From contig CAVQMC010000017.1 of assembly GCA_963713505.1 (NCBI GenBank), forward strand, positions 1 through 64,000: 64,000 bases of DNA, given 5' to 3'. The notes under the pieces are model-generated. The model was not told the origin of the DNA. It searched no databases and saw only the letters and a program-made list of their open reading frames with translations. This DNA comes from CAVQMC01 sp963713505. GTDB lineage: Bacteria; Bacteroidota; Ignavibacteria; Ignavibacteriales; Ignavibacteriaceae. The first letter of the stretch is position 1; each line of letters starts with the position of its first letter. Below, one piece after another: positions 45,084 through 54,692 of the stretch. The position numbers and the translations under genes are program-made.

Positions 45084-46159
45084 TTATAAGACCGTAATAA
45101 GTCCGACTATAATTAAATTAACAAAAGCAATAGGAATTAAATATTTCCAGCAGGCGTTCATAAGCTGATCAACTCTAAGTCTTGGAAGAGTCCATCTTAA
45201 CCACATTTGAACAAAAACAAAACCTACACCTTTAAATGTGAACCAGAAAAATTGTTCAATCGGAATTAACCAATGAATTCCTAAAGTATTTCCTAAATAA
45301 CCAAATGGTGATTGAAATCCGCCGAAGAAAATTGTTGCAACGATTGCAGATACAGCAAACATGTTTGCATATTCTGCTAAGAAAAACATTGCGAATTTCA
45401 TTCCTGAATATTCTGTATGATAACCGGAAACTAATTCCGATTCAGCTTCAGGGATATCAAAAGGAGTTCTGTTTACTTCAGCGAGTGTACTTATATAAAT
45501 CACAAAAAATCCAATTATCATCAGAGGAATGAATAATATTTTTTCTAGTCCGGTAGTTGGTCCGCCGAAAATCATCCAGTTCCAGAATGATGAAGTCTGC
45601 ATTTCACTTAGAGTATAAAGATTTAATGTTCCCGGTAATCATTACGATAGTAACAATTACTAACATAGTTGGAATTTCATAACTAACTATCTGAGCAACG
45701 GATCTCATTGAACCTAGCAAAGAATATTTATTATTAGAAGCCCAGCCGGCCATTAAAATTCCGGCAACTACTAAACTTGAAACAGCAACTATATAGAATA
45801 ATCCAAGATTTATGTCTGATCCGATAAATGCACCGGAAAATGGAATTGCTGCAAATGCAGCATAACTGCCTGCAAATACTAAATACCGGTGCTATATTAA
45901 ATAATGCTTTGTCGTTATCTGTGGCAACAATATCTTCTTTTTGAATAAGCTTTAAAATATCTGCAACAGTTTGAAGAATTCCATGATAACCGACTCTCAT
46001 CGGCCCGAGTCTATCCTGCATATGACCGGAAACTTTTCTTTCCAGAAGAACTGCTATTAAAGCAAAGGGAAGTATAAAAACAAACAGCGGAAGCAAACCT
46101 TGAATAAATGAAGCTGCAACTCCGCTTCCTGTTAATTTTAAAAAGAAATCGTATATCAT
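45084..46159 (-). CDS. nuoH: NADH-quinone oxidoreductase subunit H (two frameshifts)
   Basis: Membrane subunit forming the quinone chamber. Recognisable segments in order are LLERKVSGHMQDRLGPMRVG, QKEDIVATDNDKALFNIAPV, VFAGSYAAFAAIPFSGAFI, AGWASNNKYSLLGSMRSVAQ, EVNRTPFDIPEAESELVSGY and FGGFQSPFG. Extra bases at about 45880 and about 45630-45633 split the gene into three frames, so a gene caller would report two fragments with a 130-base hole. Corrected length is 357 aa, an exact multiple of three. It overlaps nuoD by four bases. Confidence 0.92.
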
Positions 46160-47272
46160 CTGTCAACCTCCCCTAAAACAATATCAATACTTCCAAGGAT
46201 TGCGATTACATCCGCGACCATATGACCCTTGCAAAGTTCGTTTAAAACTCCAAGATGAATAAAAGAAGGTGCTCTTACTTTAACTCTAAAAGGATTTACA
46301 GTTCCGTTGCTGATTATAAAATAACCAAGTTCACCTCTCGGATTTTCAACTCGGGAATAAATCTGACCGACCGGCGGTTTAATTCTTTTGGGAATTGCAG
46401 AAGCAACATCACCTTCGGGAATTTGATTAAGAGCCTGTTCCAAAATTTTAAGGCTTTGTTCCATTTCCAGGATTCTTATATAATATCTATCCCATGAATC
46501 TCCGACAGTTCCGTGTAAACCTTCCCCAACCGGGATATCAAAATCGAGTTTGTTATAAACCGAATAAGGATCATCTTTTCTGATATCCCATTTTAATCCG
46601 CTTGCTCTTAAGTTTGGTCCAGATATTCCGTAATTTATAGCAATTTCAAGCGGAAGTACTCCAACGTTTGCCGTTCTTTCGATAAATATTTTATTAAATG
46701 TTAAAAGATCGTTTAGTTCTTTTAATTTTGGTTTGAAGTAAGTAATAAATTCTTTTGCTAATCTTATAAAATCAGGATGCAGATCATGAGAAACTCCGCC
46801 GACCCAAATATAATTGTATAAAAGTCTGGCGCCGCATGTCATTTCGAATAAACTTAATATTTTTTCGCGGTCTCTAAAGCAGAACAAGAAATGGAGTAAC
46901 AGCGCCGATATCCGCACCGTAAGTTCCAAGAGCCACCAAGTGTGAAGCAATTCTCTGAAACTCTCCCATAATAACTCTAATATAATCAACTCTTTCAGGA
47001 ACTTCGATTCCTAAAAGTCTTTCAACAGCAACTGCATAACCGAACTCGTTATACATTGAAGCGAGGTAATCCATTCTATCCGTATAAGGAATTACTTGAG
47101 GATAAGACATTGCTTCAGCATGTTTTTCAAAACATCTATGAAGATAACCAATATGGGGAGTTACTTTATTAATTATTTCACCATCAAGCTCGAGTTCTAA
47201 TCTTAAAACTCCGTGTGTTGATGGGTGCTGCGGACCCATATTTAGGACCATTTCTTCTGTTTTTAGGGCCAT
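46156..47272 (-). CDS. nuoD: NADH-quinone oxidoreductase subunit D (one frameshift)
   Basis: 49-kDa-type subunit of the quinone-binding Q module. MVLNMGPQHPSTHGVLRLEL, HIGYLHRCFEKHAE, VIPYTDRMDYLASMYNEFGY and GELGYFIISNGTVNPFRVK are all conserved. The frame breaks at about 46885-46893, where one extra base must be skipped (TPF then L, FCFRDREKILS). Corrected length is 371 aa. It is not fused to nuoC. It overlaps nuoH by four bases. Confidence 0.92.
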
Positions 47273-47308
47273 ATTTATTTTCTTATCAACTTTTACTTAA
47301 TCGTTTTT

Positions 47309-47839
47309 TTAATAAGGAACTTTCATCCCCTGATAAAATTCCGGGTTTTTATAATCTTTTCTTAAAGGATAACCGGCATCCCAATCATAAGGCATTAAAA
47401 TTCTTCTTAAATCAGGATGATTCTTAAAATTAAAACCTATTAAATCGTAAGCTTCTCTTTCTTCCCAGTCAGCATGTTTCCAAACTTCCGCGACAGAATT
47501 AACTTCGGGATTATCTCTGGGAACAGAAACTTTTAAAACTACTTTATGTTTAATATTTGTAGATTCCAAATGATAATAAACACTTAAAGTTCCGCCGACA
47601 ATAGATAATGCATCAGATTCATCTTTAACATTTTCGCCGTTTGCATCATCAACTCCGGAAAGACAAATTAGATTATCAAATTCTAATTCAGCAGTATCTC
47701 TTAAGAAAAGACTAATTTCATCAATCTTTGCAGCATCACAAACGATGAATTGTTCAACAGGCTGATCTTTTACAAAATCATAAATAGATTCGCCGAATTT
47801 TTCTTTAAGTATATTATAAATTTCTTCTGTGGTTTTCAT
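47309..47839 (-). CDS. nuoC: NADH-quinone oxidoreductase subunit C
   Basis: 30-kDa-type hydrophilic subunit of the Q module, 176 aa. The family signature is present as EREAYDLIGFNFKNHPDLRR, followed by ILMPYDWDAGYPLRKDY. It overlaps nuoB by four bases and stands alone rather than as a nuoCD fusion. Confidence 0.93.
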   Translation of the reverse strand: MKTTEEIYNILKEKFGESIYDFVKDQPVEQFIVCDAAKIDEISLFLRDTAELEFDNLICLSGVDDANGENVKDESDALSIVGGTLSVYYHLESTNIKHKVVLKVSVPRDNPEVNSVAEVWKHADWEEREAYDLIGFNFKNHPDLRRILMPYDWDAGYPLRKDYKNPEFYQGMKVPY

Positions 47840-48327
47840 GCTGATTTTTTAACTAGTGATTCTTTTCTGATTTTTTCTTGCAATTTTAAAAGACCTTCGA
47901 GTAATGCTTCCGGTCTAGGCGGACAGCCAGGCACATAAACGTCAACCGGAATTACTCTATCCACACCTTTTAATACATGATATCCGTGTTCCCAATAAGG
48001 GCCGCCGCAGTTTGAACAGCTTCCCATGGAAATAACATATTTCGGATCAGGCATTTGTTCGTATAATCGTTTAATACGAAGAGCCATTTTTAAAGTAACT
48101 GTTCCTGAAATAATAATAACGTCGGATTGTCTGGGAGAGGGGCGGGGAATAACTCCGAACCTGTCAAAATCATAATGTGAAGCTGAAGTAGCCATCATTT
48201 CTATTGCGCAGCAGGCAAGTCCAAAACCCATTTGCCACAATGAAGATAGTCTTGCCCAGTTGAGCAAATCTTCAACTTTAGTAATAACTATATTTTCATC
48301 TGTAAATTGTTTGTCTAGTAGTCCCAT
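47836..48327 (-). CDS. nuoB: NADH-quinone oxidoreductase subunit B
   Basis: Carries cluster N2, the last Fe-S centre before quinone. The 163-aa protein has the four cysteine ligands in GLACCAIEMM, GSCSNCGGPYW and YVPGCPPRPEALLEGL. N-terminal residues are of normal length. Lies 18 bases after nuoA. Confidence 0.96.
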   Translation of the reverse strand: MGLLDKQFTDENIVITKVEDLLNWARLSSLWQMGFGLACCAIEMMATSASHYDFDRFGVIPRPSPRQSDVIIISGTVTLKMALRIKRLYEQMPDPKYVISMGSCSNCGGPYWEHGYHVLKGVDRVIPVDVYVPGCPPRPEALLEGLLKLQEKIRKESLVKKSA

Positions 48328-48345
48328 ATCTTTATATTTTTAATT

Positions 48346-48774
48346 TCAAGTTAATACTGCTTCTTCTTCTTTGGATTTTTCCTTCTGTTTTTTAATAACA
48401 GGAGGAACAACTTTAGGGCGAACCCATTCTAAATCACCCTTACGCCATTCATAAGCCATTCCCATACCTAAAAGTATCAGGAAGATAGCACCAACTAAAA
48501 ATCCGCCAAAACCAAAACTTTTGTAAACAAGAGCCCAGGGTAACAGAAGCACAACTTCTACATCAAAAATTAAAAATATTAAAGCAACTACATAAAAACG
48601 GATGTTGAATTTAATCCACGGAGAGCCCTCTGGATTTTCACCGCATTCATAAGTCAAAAGCTTTTCGCGAGTTGGTCTGGAAGGTCTGATTATTTTAGCA
48701 GCTATTATAGCAATAATGACGAAGAGAACTGCAACTAGCATAAAAACGAATATTTTACCAAATTCAGTTAACAT
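48346..48774 (-). CDS. nuoA: NADH-quinone oxidoreductase subunit A
   Basis: Three-helix membrane subunit of complex I, 142 aa, with the conserved loop TYECGENPEGSPWIKFNIRFY (quoted motif starts at Thr near residue 42) and FLIFDVEVVLLLPWA. The C-terminus extends with a charged tail (VIKKQKEKSKEEEAV). It is the first gene of the nuoABCDHIJKLMN operon and is preceded by a promoter-like sequence. Confidence 0.94.
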   Translation of the reverse strand: MLTEFGKIFVFMLVAVLFVIIAIIAAKIIRPSRPTREKLLTYECGENPEGSPWIKFNIRFYVVALIFLIFDVEVVLLLPWALVYKSFGFGGFLVGAIFLILLGMGMAYEWRKGDLEWVRPKVVPPVIKKQKEKSKEEEAVLT

Positions 48775-49416
48775 TCTCTCTCTCGTTTATTTAATTAAAA
48801 TTAACATTAGGTACTTTTAATGTCAAGAATATTAATCTTATCAATTTTTTTTATTACGCAATTAAACACAATTGCAAATATTTAAATTCGGCCTACTTTC
48901 TCAATATATATGCCAAATATCACTAATTTGATTTTTTTAATGAAATGCTGAATTAAATCTATTTTAATTTCTCAAATTCAAGATTTAAAGAGTTCTTATA
49001 TTTTTTTCTTCTTGAAAAAGAGAAATGAATGATATTTATGAAATTTAAAGTTAAAGACATTGTAGTAAAATAGATGACACGATCAAAAATTTATTTTTTT
49101 TATTGGATCAACTCTCCATTTATTTTGGATGTTTAAATTGATTCTAAATTCAATTAAAAGTATATTTTGCTTGCTTTATGAAAAACATATCAAATTCGAT
49201 GGGATTTTCTTTATTTTTAAATGATATTAAAATCCTCAACTATATTAAATCTATATTTAAGGCAAGTTAGAATTTGATATTTGATAGAAACTAATTTTTA
49301 TTTTTAAATTTTATAATCAATATATATAGTTGCAAATTAAAAGTTAACTTTATTAAATTTTTTATTGATTTATAAAAATATGAGAACCATAATAATTTTT
49401 CAATTCATCCAAATTA
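48775..49416. other. Long AT-rich divergent intergenic region
   Basis: 642 bases between nuoA (minus) and the coiled-coil gene (plus), with no ORF, tRNA or clear structured RNA that I can recognise. It must hold both promoters. Several T-rich and A-rich tracts could bend DNA. Confidence 0.6.
48798..48826 (-). promoter_or_regulatory. Candidate promoter of the nuo operon
   Basis: On the minus strand, TTGACA and TAATTT are separated by 17 bases, 24 bases before the nuoA ATG. The same place also reads TTG-N20-TAATTTTA, close to the Bacteroidota TTG/TAnnTTTG pattern. Confidence 0.45.
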
Positions 49417-50308
49417 ATGGATTTAATTAAACAATATATTTCCCAAAGTATAACTGCTGCTTCCAACAATTTAAGATTAAATAATCAGCAAATTGAAGTT
49501 GTTGCAATGCTGAAAGAGACTATTCAGAATTCAGATGATATTCGTGAAGATCTTAGGAATATGAAAAAAATTACTGAATTATCCACGCTTGCAATAAGAT
49601 TAAATGAAATATATGCTTATCTAACCCAGCGTCAAGTAGATCTATATAAACTCTCAGACAAATTCAGAGAACACAGCCAATATCTAATTAAGGATTTAAA
49701 TCGAACTCTGGAAATGGTAAGTCCGGAAACCTACAGAATAGCAGTTAGAAAACTTTATGAAGTAAAAAATAAAAACTATATTCAAATTAGAAGTAAAGAA
49801 AAAGAAGATGAATTAACTTTTGAACTTGGAAAAAGTAGCAAATGAAGAAAATGAAAATAAAAAAATAATTACAAACGAAAGTTCAAAAATAAAAGAGCAT
49901 TTAATATTAGATGAAGACAAAGTTGAAGAAGATATTCCGTTTCAAAATTATGAATCGGAAATTCTTAAACCGATAAAACCTATTGATGCATTATTAAAAG
50001 AACTGATTAAAAATGAAGTTGAAGCCGAAGACTTAAATAAATTTGCTGATTTAATGGAAAAGAACGGTGCAATATCGGAAAAAATCGGATTCGAAATAAT
50101 TGCCAACATGCATAGAATAATTGCAAAGGCACTTCAATTAATTAAAACAAGAGAATTGATGCCCGGTAAAGAAGTTGTTGAATCTGTTAGAGCATGTTTA
50201 ATTGTTATCGTCGCTGTTGTTAAAGGTAAAGAAGTAGATATAACAGGATATCTAAATAAAGCTGAAGAATTCGGGCGTAAATTAAAACTAATAAAAGTAA
50301 AGGATTAA
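49417..50308 (+). CDS. Helical/coiled-coil protein of unknown function (probably one gene with a frameshift)
   Basis: I do not recognise the family. The first part (142 residues) is strongly helical and charged (LKETIQNSDDIREDLRNMKK, LSDKFREHSQYLIKDLNRTL). An in-frame stop follows at 49843, and an overlapping second frame encodes about 160 residues, again helical (LEKVANEENENKKIITN, IDALLKELIKNEVEAEDL). Skipping one G at about 49828-49829 joins FEL to EKVANEE, giving 296 aa in an exact multiple of three, and the second frame has no ATG near its beginning. I therefore favour a single gene; two coupled genes remain possible. No signal peptide or membrane helix is seen. The sugar nucleotidyltransferase gene follows after six bases. 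Confidence 0.65.
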
Positions 50309-50314
50309 ATATTA

Positions 50315-51382
50315 ATGAAAATTTTTGCTGTTATTATGGCTGGAGGAATAGGTTCAAGATTTTGGCCGAGAAGTAAAGAGAAAACTCCTAAACAATTGCT
50401 CAAGATTTTCGGCGATAAAACCATGATTCAGGAAACCGTAAGCAGATTGGAAGGACTTGTTGAAAAAAATGATATATATATAATTACCAACAAAGTACAA
50501 AAACTGGAAATTCAAAATCAGCTGCCCGAACTCCCTGCAGAAAACATTATTGAAGAACCGTTCGGAAGAAATACCGCCGCAGCAATTGGATTAGCTTCAA
50601 CAATAATAAGCAGTAAATATAAAGATGCAGTTACAATTGTTCTGCCTGCAGATCATATGATTCGTGAAAAAGATGAATTTCATAATACACTTTTAACTGC
50701 TGCAAAATTTGCTTACGATAAAAAAGGTTTGGTGACAATCGGAATTGTTCCGACCAGGCCCGAAACCGGTTATGGTTATATTCAGATTGATGAAAAAGAA
50801 TTTTCGAATGAAATATTTAAAGTTTTAACTTTTGCAGAAAAACCAAATTATGCAACTGCGGTTAGATTTTTAGAAAGCGGCGACTTCTTTTGGAACAGCG
50901 GAATGTTTATTTGGAGAGTTGATACTATACTTGAAGAAATTAAAATGTACATTCCGGAATTATATGAAGGTTTGGAAAATTTAAAGAAGGATTTAAATAC
51001 ACCGAATTATGATAAAACATTAGTAAATGTTTACGGACAGCTTAGAAATATTTCTATCGATTACGGAGTAATGGAAAAATCCAAGAAAGTTTTTTTAACA
51101 AAAGGAAAATTTTCATGGAGTGATGTGGGAAGCTGGGAAGAGGTTTATCAGCTTTCTCCGAAAAATGAAAACGGTGTAGCTTCTCACGGTAAAGTATTTA
51201 CGGAAATGACTGTTGACACATTTATATATTCACCGAATAAATTTACAGCGGTTATTGGAGTTGATAATTTAATTATTATTAATACAGACGATGCTTTGCT
51301 TATCTGCCGAAGAGATCAAGCGCAGGAAGTTAAAAAAGTAGTTGATCATTTGAAAATAAATAAATTCACTGAACATTTGTGA
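50315..51382 (+). CDS. manC: Mannose-1-phosphate guanylyltransferase-type nucleotidyltransferase
   Basis: Makes GDP-mannose from GTP and mannose-1-phosphate for surface polysaccharides. The 355-aa protein opens with the nucleotide-binding MAGGIGSRFWPRSKEKTPKQ and has EEPFGRNTAAAIGLA, VLPADHMI, ETGYGYIQI, FAEKPNYATAVRFLESGDFF and WNSGMFIW. It lacks the C-terminal isomerase domain of the bifunctional ManC/AlgA form. Sugar specificity is inferred from family. Confidence 0.88.
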   Translation: MKIFAVIMAGGIGSRFWPRSKEKTPKQLLKIFGDKTMIQETVSRLEGLVEKNDIYIITNKVQKLEIQNQLPELPAENIIEEPFGRNTAAAIGLASTIISSKYKDAVTIVLPADHMIREKDEFHNTLLTAAKFAYDKKGLVTIGIVPTRPETGYGYIQIDEKEFSNEIFKVLTFAEKPNYATAVRFLESGDFFWNSGMFIWRVDTILEEIKMYIPELYEGLENLKKDLNTPNYDKTLVNVYGQLRNISIDYGVMEKSKKVFLTKGKFSWSDVGSWEEVYQLSPKNENGVASHGKVFTEMTVDTFIYSPNKFTAVIGVDNLIIINTDDALLICRRDQAQEVKKVVDHLKINKFTEHL

Positions 51383-51390
51383 TTAACATT

Positions 51391-51453
51391 AATCAAAGTT
51401 CATTTCCAAGGTTAAGAATAGGGCGAGACTCGATAATAAATAAAACTTTGATT
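51391..51453 (+). promoter_or_regulatory. Long-range inverted repeat before pyrK
   Basis: AATCAAAGTT (51391-51400) pairs perfectly with AACTTTGATT (51444-51453), enclosing a small CGAG-A-CTCG hairpin (51424-51432). It may be the manC terminator or a structured leader of the pyrK-pyrD transcript; the T-run after it is weak. Confidence 0.4.
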
Positions 51454-51566
51454 ATTTTAGTATAACAAAATATGAAAGATTTAAATATTTGAACGGCATA
51501 ACCTGCCTCTTAATCTATCTTTTATTACTATTGTTCACAAAAAGTTTTTAATGAAGAAGGTTTAAC

Positions 51567-52328
51567 TTGCTCGTTGTTGAAGCACCAATCGAAAAAACTA
51601 TAGAACTTGAAAACCAGATTTTTCTGCTTAAAGTATACTCTCCCGAAATAACTTCTCAAATAAATCCCGGAGAATTTTTAAATGTTAGAGTATCGGAGAG
51701 TTTCTATCCTTTGTTAAGAAGACCTTTTAGTGTCTGTGATGTTGAAGGAGATTTTTTTTATCTAATGTTTAACGTTTACGGTGAAGGAACAAAAATTTTA
51801 GCTTCAAAAACTAAAGGGGATAAAATTGATGTCCTTGGTCCTCTAGGTCATGGTTTTAATTTAAATGGAGATTATGAAACCGCTGTAATTGTGGCAGGCG
51901 GATTGGGAGTTGCACCATTTCCTTTTGTTACGAGATTATTAAAAGATAAAAAAGATATCCATTCTTTTATCGGCGGAAGAACTTCCAAAGATGTTATAAT
52001 ACATGGAATGACAAATATTAAAATTGCAACCGATGACGGTTCATTGGGAACTAAAGGAACTGTTGTTGATCTCCTTGAAAAAAATGTTTCCATGTTAAAA
52101 GAAAATAATATTAAAATGTTTGCCTGCGGACCCAATTCTATGTTAAGGGCATTAAAAGAGTTTGTTATTAAAAATGATATTGAATGCGAAGCTTCGACAG
52201 AATGTGCAATGGCATGCGGATTTGGTATTTGCCAGGGCTGCCCGATCGAATCTGCAAATTCACCGGAAAAATATAAATTAGTTTGTAAAGACGGACCTGT
52301 TTTTAACGTTAGGGATGTGATAATATGA
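51567..52328 (+). CDS. pyrK: Dihydroorotate dehydrogenase electron-transfer subunit
   Basis: Passes electrons from dihydroorotate oxidation to NAD through FAD and a [2Fe-2S] cluster. The 253-aa protein shows the flavin motif RRPFSVCDV, the nucleotide-binding VAGGLGVAPFPF, FACGPNSML and the cluster cysteines in ECAMACGFGICQGCP with a last Cys in YKLVCKDGP. The start is TTG at 51567. Its stop overlaps the pyrD start by four bases. Confidence 0.92.
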   Translation: MLVVEAPIEKTIELENQIFLLKVYSPEITSQINPGEFLNVRVSESFYPLLRRPFSVCDVEGDFFYLMFNVYGEGTKILASKTKGDKIDVLGPLGHGFNLNGDYETAVIVAGGLGVAPFPFVTRLLKDKKDIHSFIGGRTSKDVIIHGMTNIKIATDDGSLGTKGTVVDLLEKNVSMLKENNIKMFACGPNSMLRALKEFVIKNDIECEASTECAMACGFGICQGCPIESANSPEKYKLVCKDGPVFNVRDVII

Positions 52329-53242
52329 GTAAAGTAGATCTGTCTGTAAATATCGGGAAATTAAAATTAAAAAATCCAATTATGCTTGCTTCAGGTACAG
52401 TTGGATATGGAAACGAAATTGCAGAGTTTTTAGATCTTAATATTTTAGGCGGAATAGTTACAAAATCACTTAGTTTAAAACCACGTAAGGGAAATCCGCC
52501 GCAAAGAATTGTTGAAACTCCTGCCGGAATGCTAAATGCAATTGGACTTGCAAATGTTGGAGTTGAAGAATATTTAAAAGAAAAAATACCTTTCATTAAA
52601 AAGTATGATGTTCCGCTTATTTGCAATATTGCTGCTAGTTCAATTGAAGAATATGTTGAATGCACAAAAATTTTAACCGGAGAAGAAACTGTAAAAGCAT
52701 TTGAAATAAATGTTTCTTGTCCGAATGTTAAAGAAGGCGGGCTTCAATTTGGAAACGACGTAAAGGCAGTTGGAAAAATTACTGAAAAAGTTAAAGCAGT
52801 TACAAATAAACCGGTTATAATTAAATTATCGCCCAATGTTTCATATATATCTGAATTTGCAAAAGTAGTAAAAGAAGAAGGCGGAGATGCGGTTTCTGCA
52901 ATAAATACTTTAGTTGGAACGGCATTTAACATTTTTACCAAAAAACCAAAAATTAAAAACATAAACGGCGGACTTTCCGGTCCGGCAATTAAACCGGTTG
53001 CATTAGCTAAAGTTTTAGAGATAAAGAGAAACGTAAATATTCCGATAATAGGAATTGGGGGAATAATGAATTGGAAAGATGTTATTGAATTTATGATTGT
53101 CGGAGCAAATGCCGTTCAGTTAGGAACTCTTAATTTTATAAATCCTGTTGCATCAATTAAAATTCTAGAAGAAATTGAAGAATATTGCATAAATATGGGA
53201 ATAAATAAAATATCGGATTTAACGGGTTCATTTGAAATATAA
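52325..53242 (+). CDS. pyrD: Dihydroorotate dehydrogenase, class 1B catalytic subunit
   Basis: FMN enzyme of pyrimidine synthesis. The 305-aa protein has MLASGTVGYGNE, GNPPQRIVETPAGMLNAIGL, the catalytic cysteine in FEINVSCPNVKEGG and GGLSGPAIKPVALAKV. The cysteine base and the adjacent pyrK mark it as the NAD-linked class 1B enzyme (PyrDB) rather than the quinone-linked class 2. Confidence 0.94.
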   Translation: MSKVDLSVNIGKLKLKNPIMLASGTVGYGNEIAEFLDLNILGGIVTKSLSLKPRKGNPPQRIVETPAGMLNAIGLANVGVEEYLKEKIPFIKKYDVPLICNIAASSIEEYVECTKILTGEETVKAFEINVSCPNVKEGGLQFGNDVKAVGKITEKVKAVTNKPVIIKLSPNVSYISEFAKVVKEEGGDAVSAINTLVGTAFNIFTKKPKIKNINGGLSGPAIKPVALAKVLEIKRNVNIPIIGIGGIMNWKDVIEFMIVGANAVQLGTLNFINPVASIKILEEIEEYCINMGINKISDLTGSFEI

Positions 53243-53245
53243 TTT

Positions 53246-54508
53246 ATGGACTTAGAAGAATCATTAAAAAAACTATTTTCCCTTCATACTTTCGGTGTTA
53301 AACTGGGATTAGATAACATCCGGAACTTTTTAAAATTTATCGGCGATCCTCAACTAAATTTAAAATCTATTCATTTAGCAGGATCAAACGGAAAGGGAAG
53401 TACGGCTTCTTTCATTGCAAGTATTTTAATGGAATTCGGTTACAAAGTAGGTTTATACACTTCACCGCATTTTGTTAGATTCAATGAAAGGGTAATTATT
53501 AACGGAATTGAAATACCCGATATTTATATTGCGAATTTTATTACAAAATACTGGGATTATATAACTGAAAATAAATTGACTTTTTTTGAGGTTACAACTG
53601 CTTTGGCTTTTCAATACTTTAAAGATGAAGAAGTAGATTATGCTGTAATAGAAACAGGACTCGGCGGCAGGTTGGATGCAACCAATGTTCTTCATCCATT
53701 AGCAGTTGTAATTACATCAATTAGTTTGGAACATACAAATATACTAGGCAGCACAATTAAACAAATAGCCTCAGAAAAAGCTGCCATTATAAAAAATAAT
53801 ATTAATGTATTTACAGGAAAATTACCCGAAGCCGCAAATGATGTTGTATCTGAAAAATGCAGTGAAACCAAAAGCGAATTATTTATGCTTGAAGAATATA
53901 TAAACATGCATAATAATTTGCTGGAACTTTATACGGAAGAAATTGAATTAGATGATTGGACAATGCCGCTTAAAGGTGAATATCAAAAATACAACGCAGC
54001 GCTTGCGGCATTAACTGTTGCAAAAACTTTAAATACAGATGATACAAATAAAATAAGTCACGGAATTAAAAATGTAATTAAAAATACCAGGTTGCAGGGA
54101 CGTTACGAATTAATAAATACAAATCCGGATATAATATTAGACTCTGCACATAACTCTGCGGGAATAGAAAGTTTCCTGTCTGAGTTCAAAAAACACAAAG
54201 ATAAATACGGAAAGAAAGTTCTCTTATTCGGTGTAATGAAAGATAAATCTATTGCCGAAATGCTGAATATGTTAAAAGAAGATTTCGATGAAATTCATTT
54301 AACCGAAATAAATTATGAAAGAAGCTGTCCAATTGAAGAACTGGTAAAAATTGCCGAACAATTGCAAATCAATTTTAAAAAAGAACCTGATTACTCAGGA
54401 TTTATTAACAATTATTATAACGAGAAAAAGGATAACTGTTTAGTTGTTTTAGGAAGCATGTATGTGCTTGGAGAAATAAAATCAAATATATTGAAACAAA
54501 ATGCTTGA
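53246..54508 (+). CDS. folC: Folylpolyglutamate/dihydrofolate synthase
   Basis: Adds glutamate to dihydropteroate and folates using ATP. The 420-aa Mur-ligase-like protein has P-loop LAGSNGKGSTASFIASIL, YTSPHFVRFNERVIING, ETGLGGRLDATNV and SLEHTNILGSTIKQIASEKA. The C-terminal domain contains ILDSAHNSAGIESF and LFGVMKDKSI. It starts three bases after the pyrD stop, so pyrK-pyrD-folC is one operon. Confidence 0.93.
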   Translation: MDLEESLKKLFSLHTFGVKLGLDNIRNFLKFIGDPQLNLKSIHLAGSNGKGSTASFIASILMEFGYKVGLYTSPHFVRFNERVIINGIEIPDIYIANFITKYWDYITENKLTFFEVTTALAFQYFKDEEVDYAVIETGLGGRLDATNVLHPLAVVITSISLEHTNILGSTIKQIASEKAAIIKNNINVFTGKLPEAANDVVSEKCSETKSELFMLEEYINMHNNLLELYTEEIELDDWTMPLKGEYQKYNAALAALTVAKTLNTDDTNKISHGIKNVIKNTRLQGRYELINTNPDIILDSAHNSAGIESFLSEFKKHKDKYGKKVLLFGVMKDKSIAEMLNMLKEDFDEIHLTEINYERSCPIEELVKIAEQLQINFKKEPDYSGFINNYYNEKKDNCLVVLGSMYVLGEIKSNILKQNA

Positions 54509-54692
54509 CATTATTTTTAAATAAATGTATGTTTCATATAAACCTCGTGTTCCTTTCAACAGCTAAACAAAAAGAGATAAAATTAAATTATAAATTAGCC
54601 TCTATTGCATATCCGGAATGAAAAACCTTAGATAAATGCATCATATTAAATTCATAAAGATAAATTAAATAATTATTAAGTAGGATAGAATT

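Noticed and set aside
48775..49416. Possible structured non-coding RNA in the long nuoA-upstream gap
   Set aside because: Extremely AT-rich with no GC-containing stems that I could identify and no match to RNAs I know (tmRNA, RNase P, SRP, 6S).
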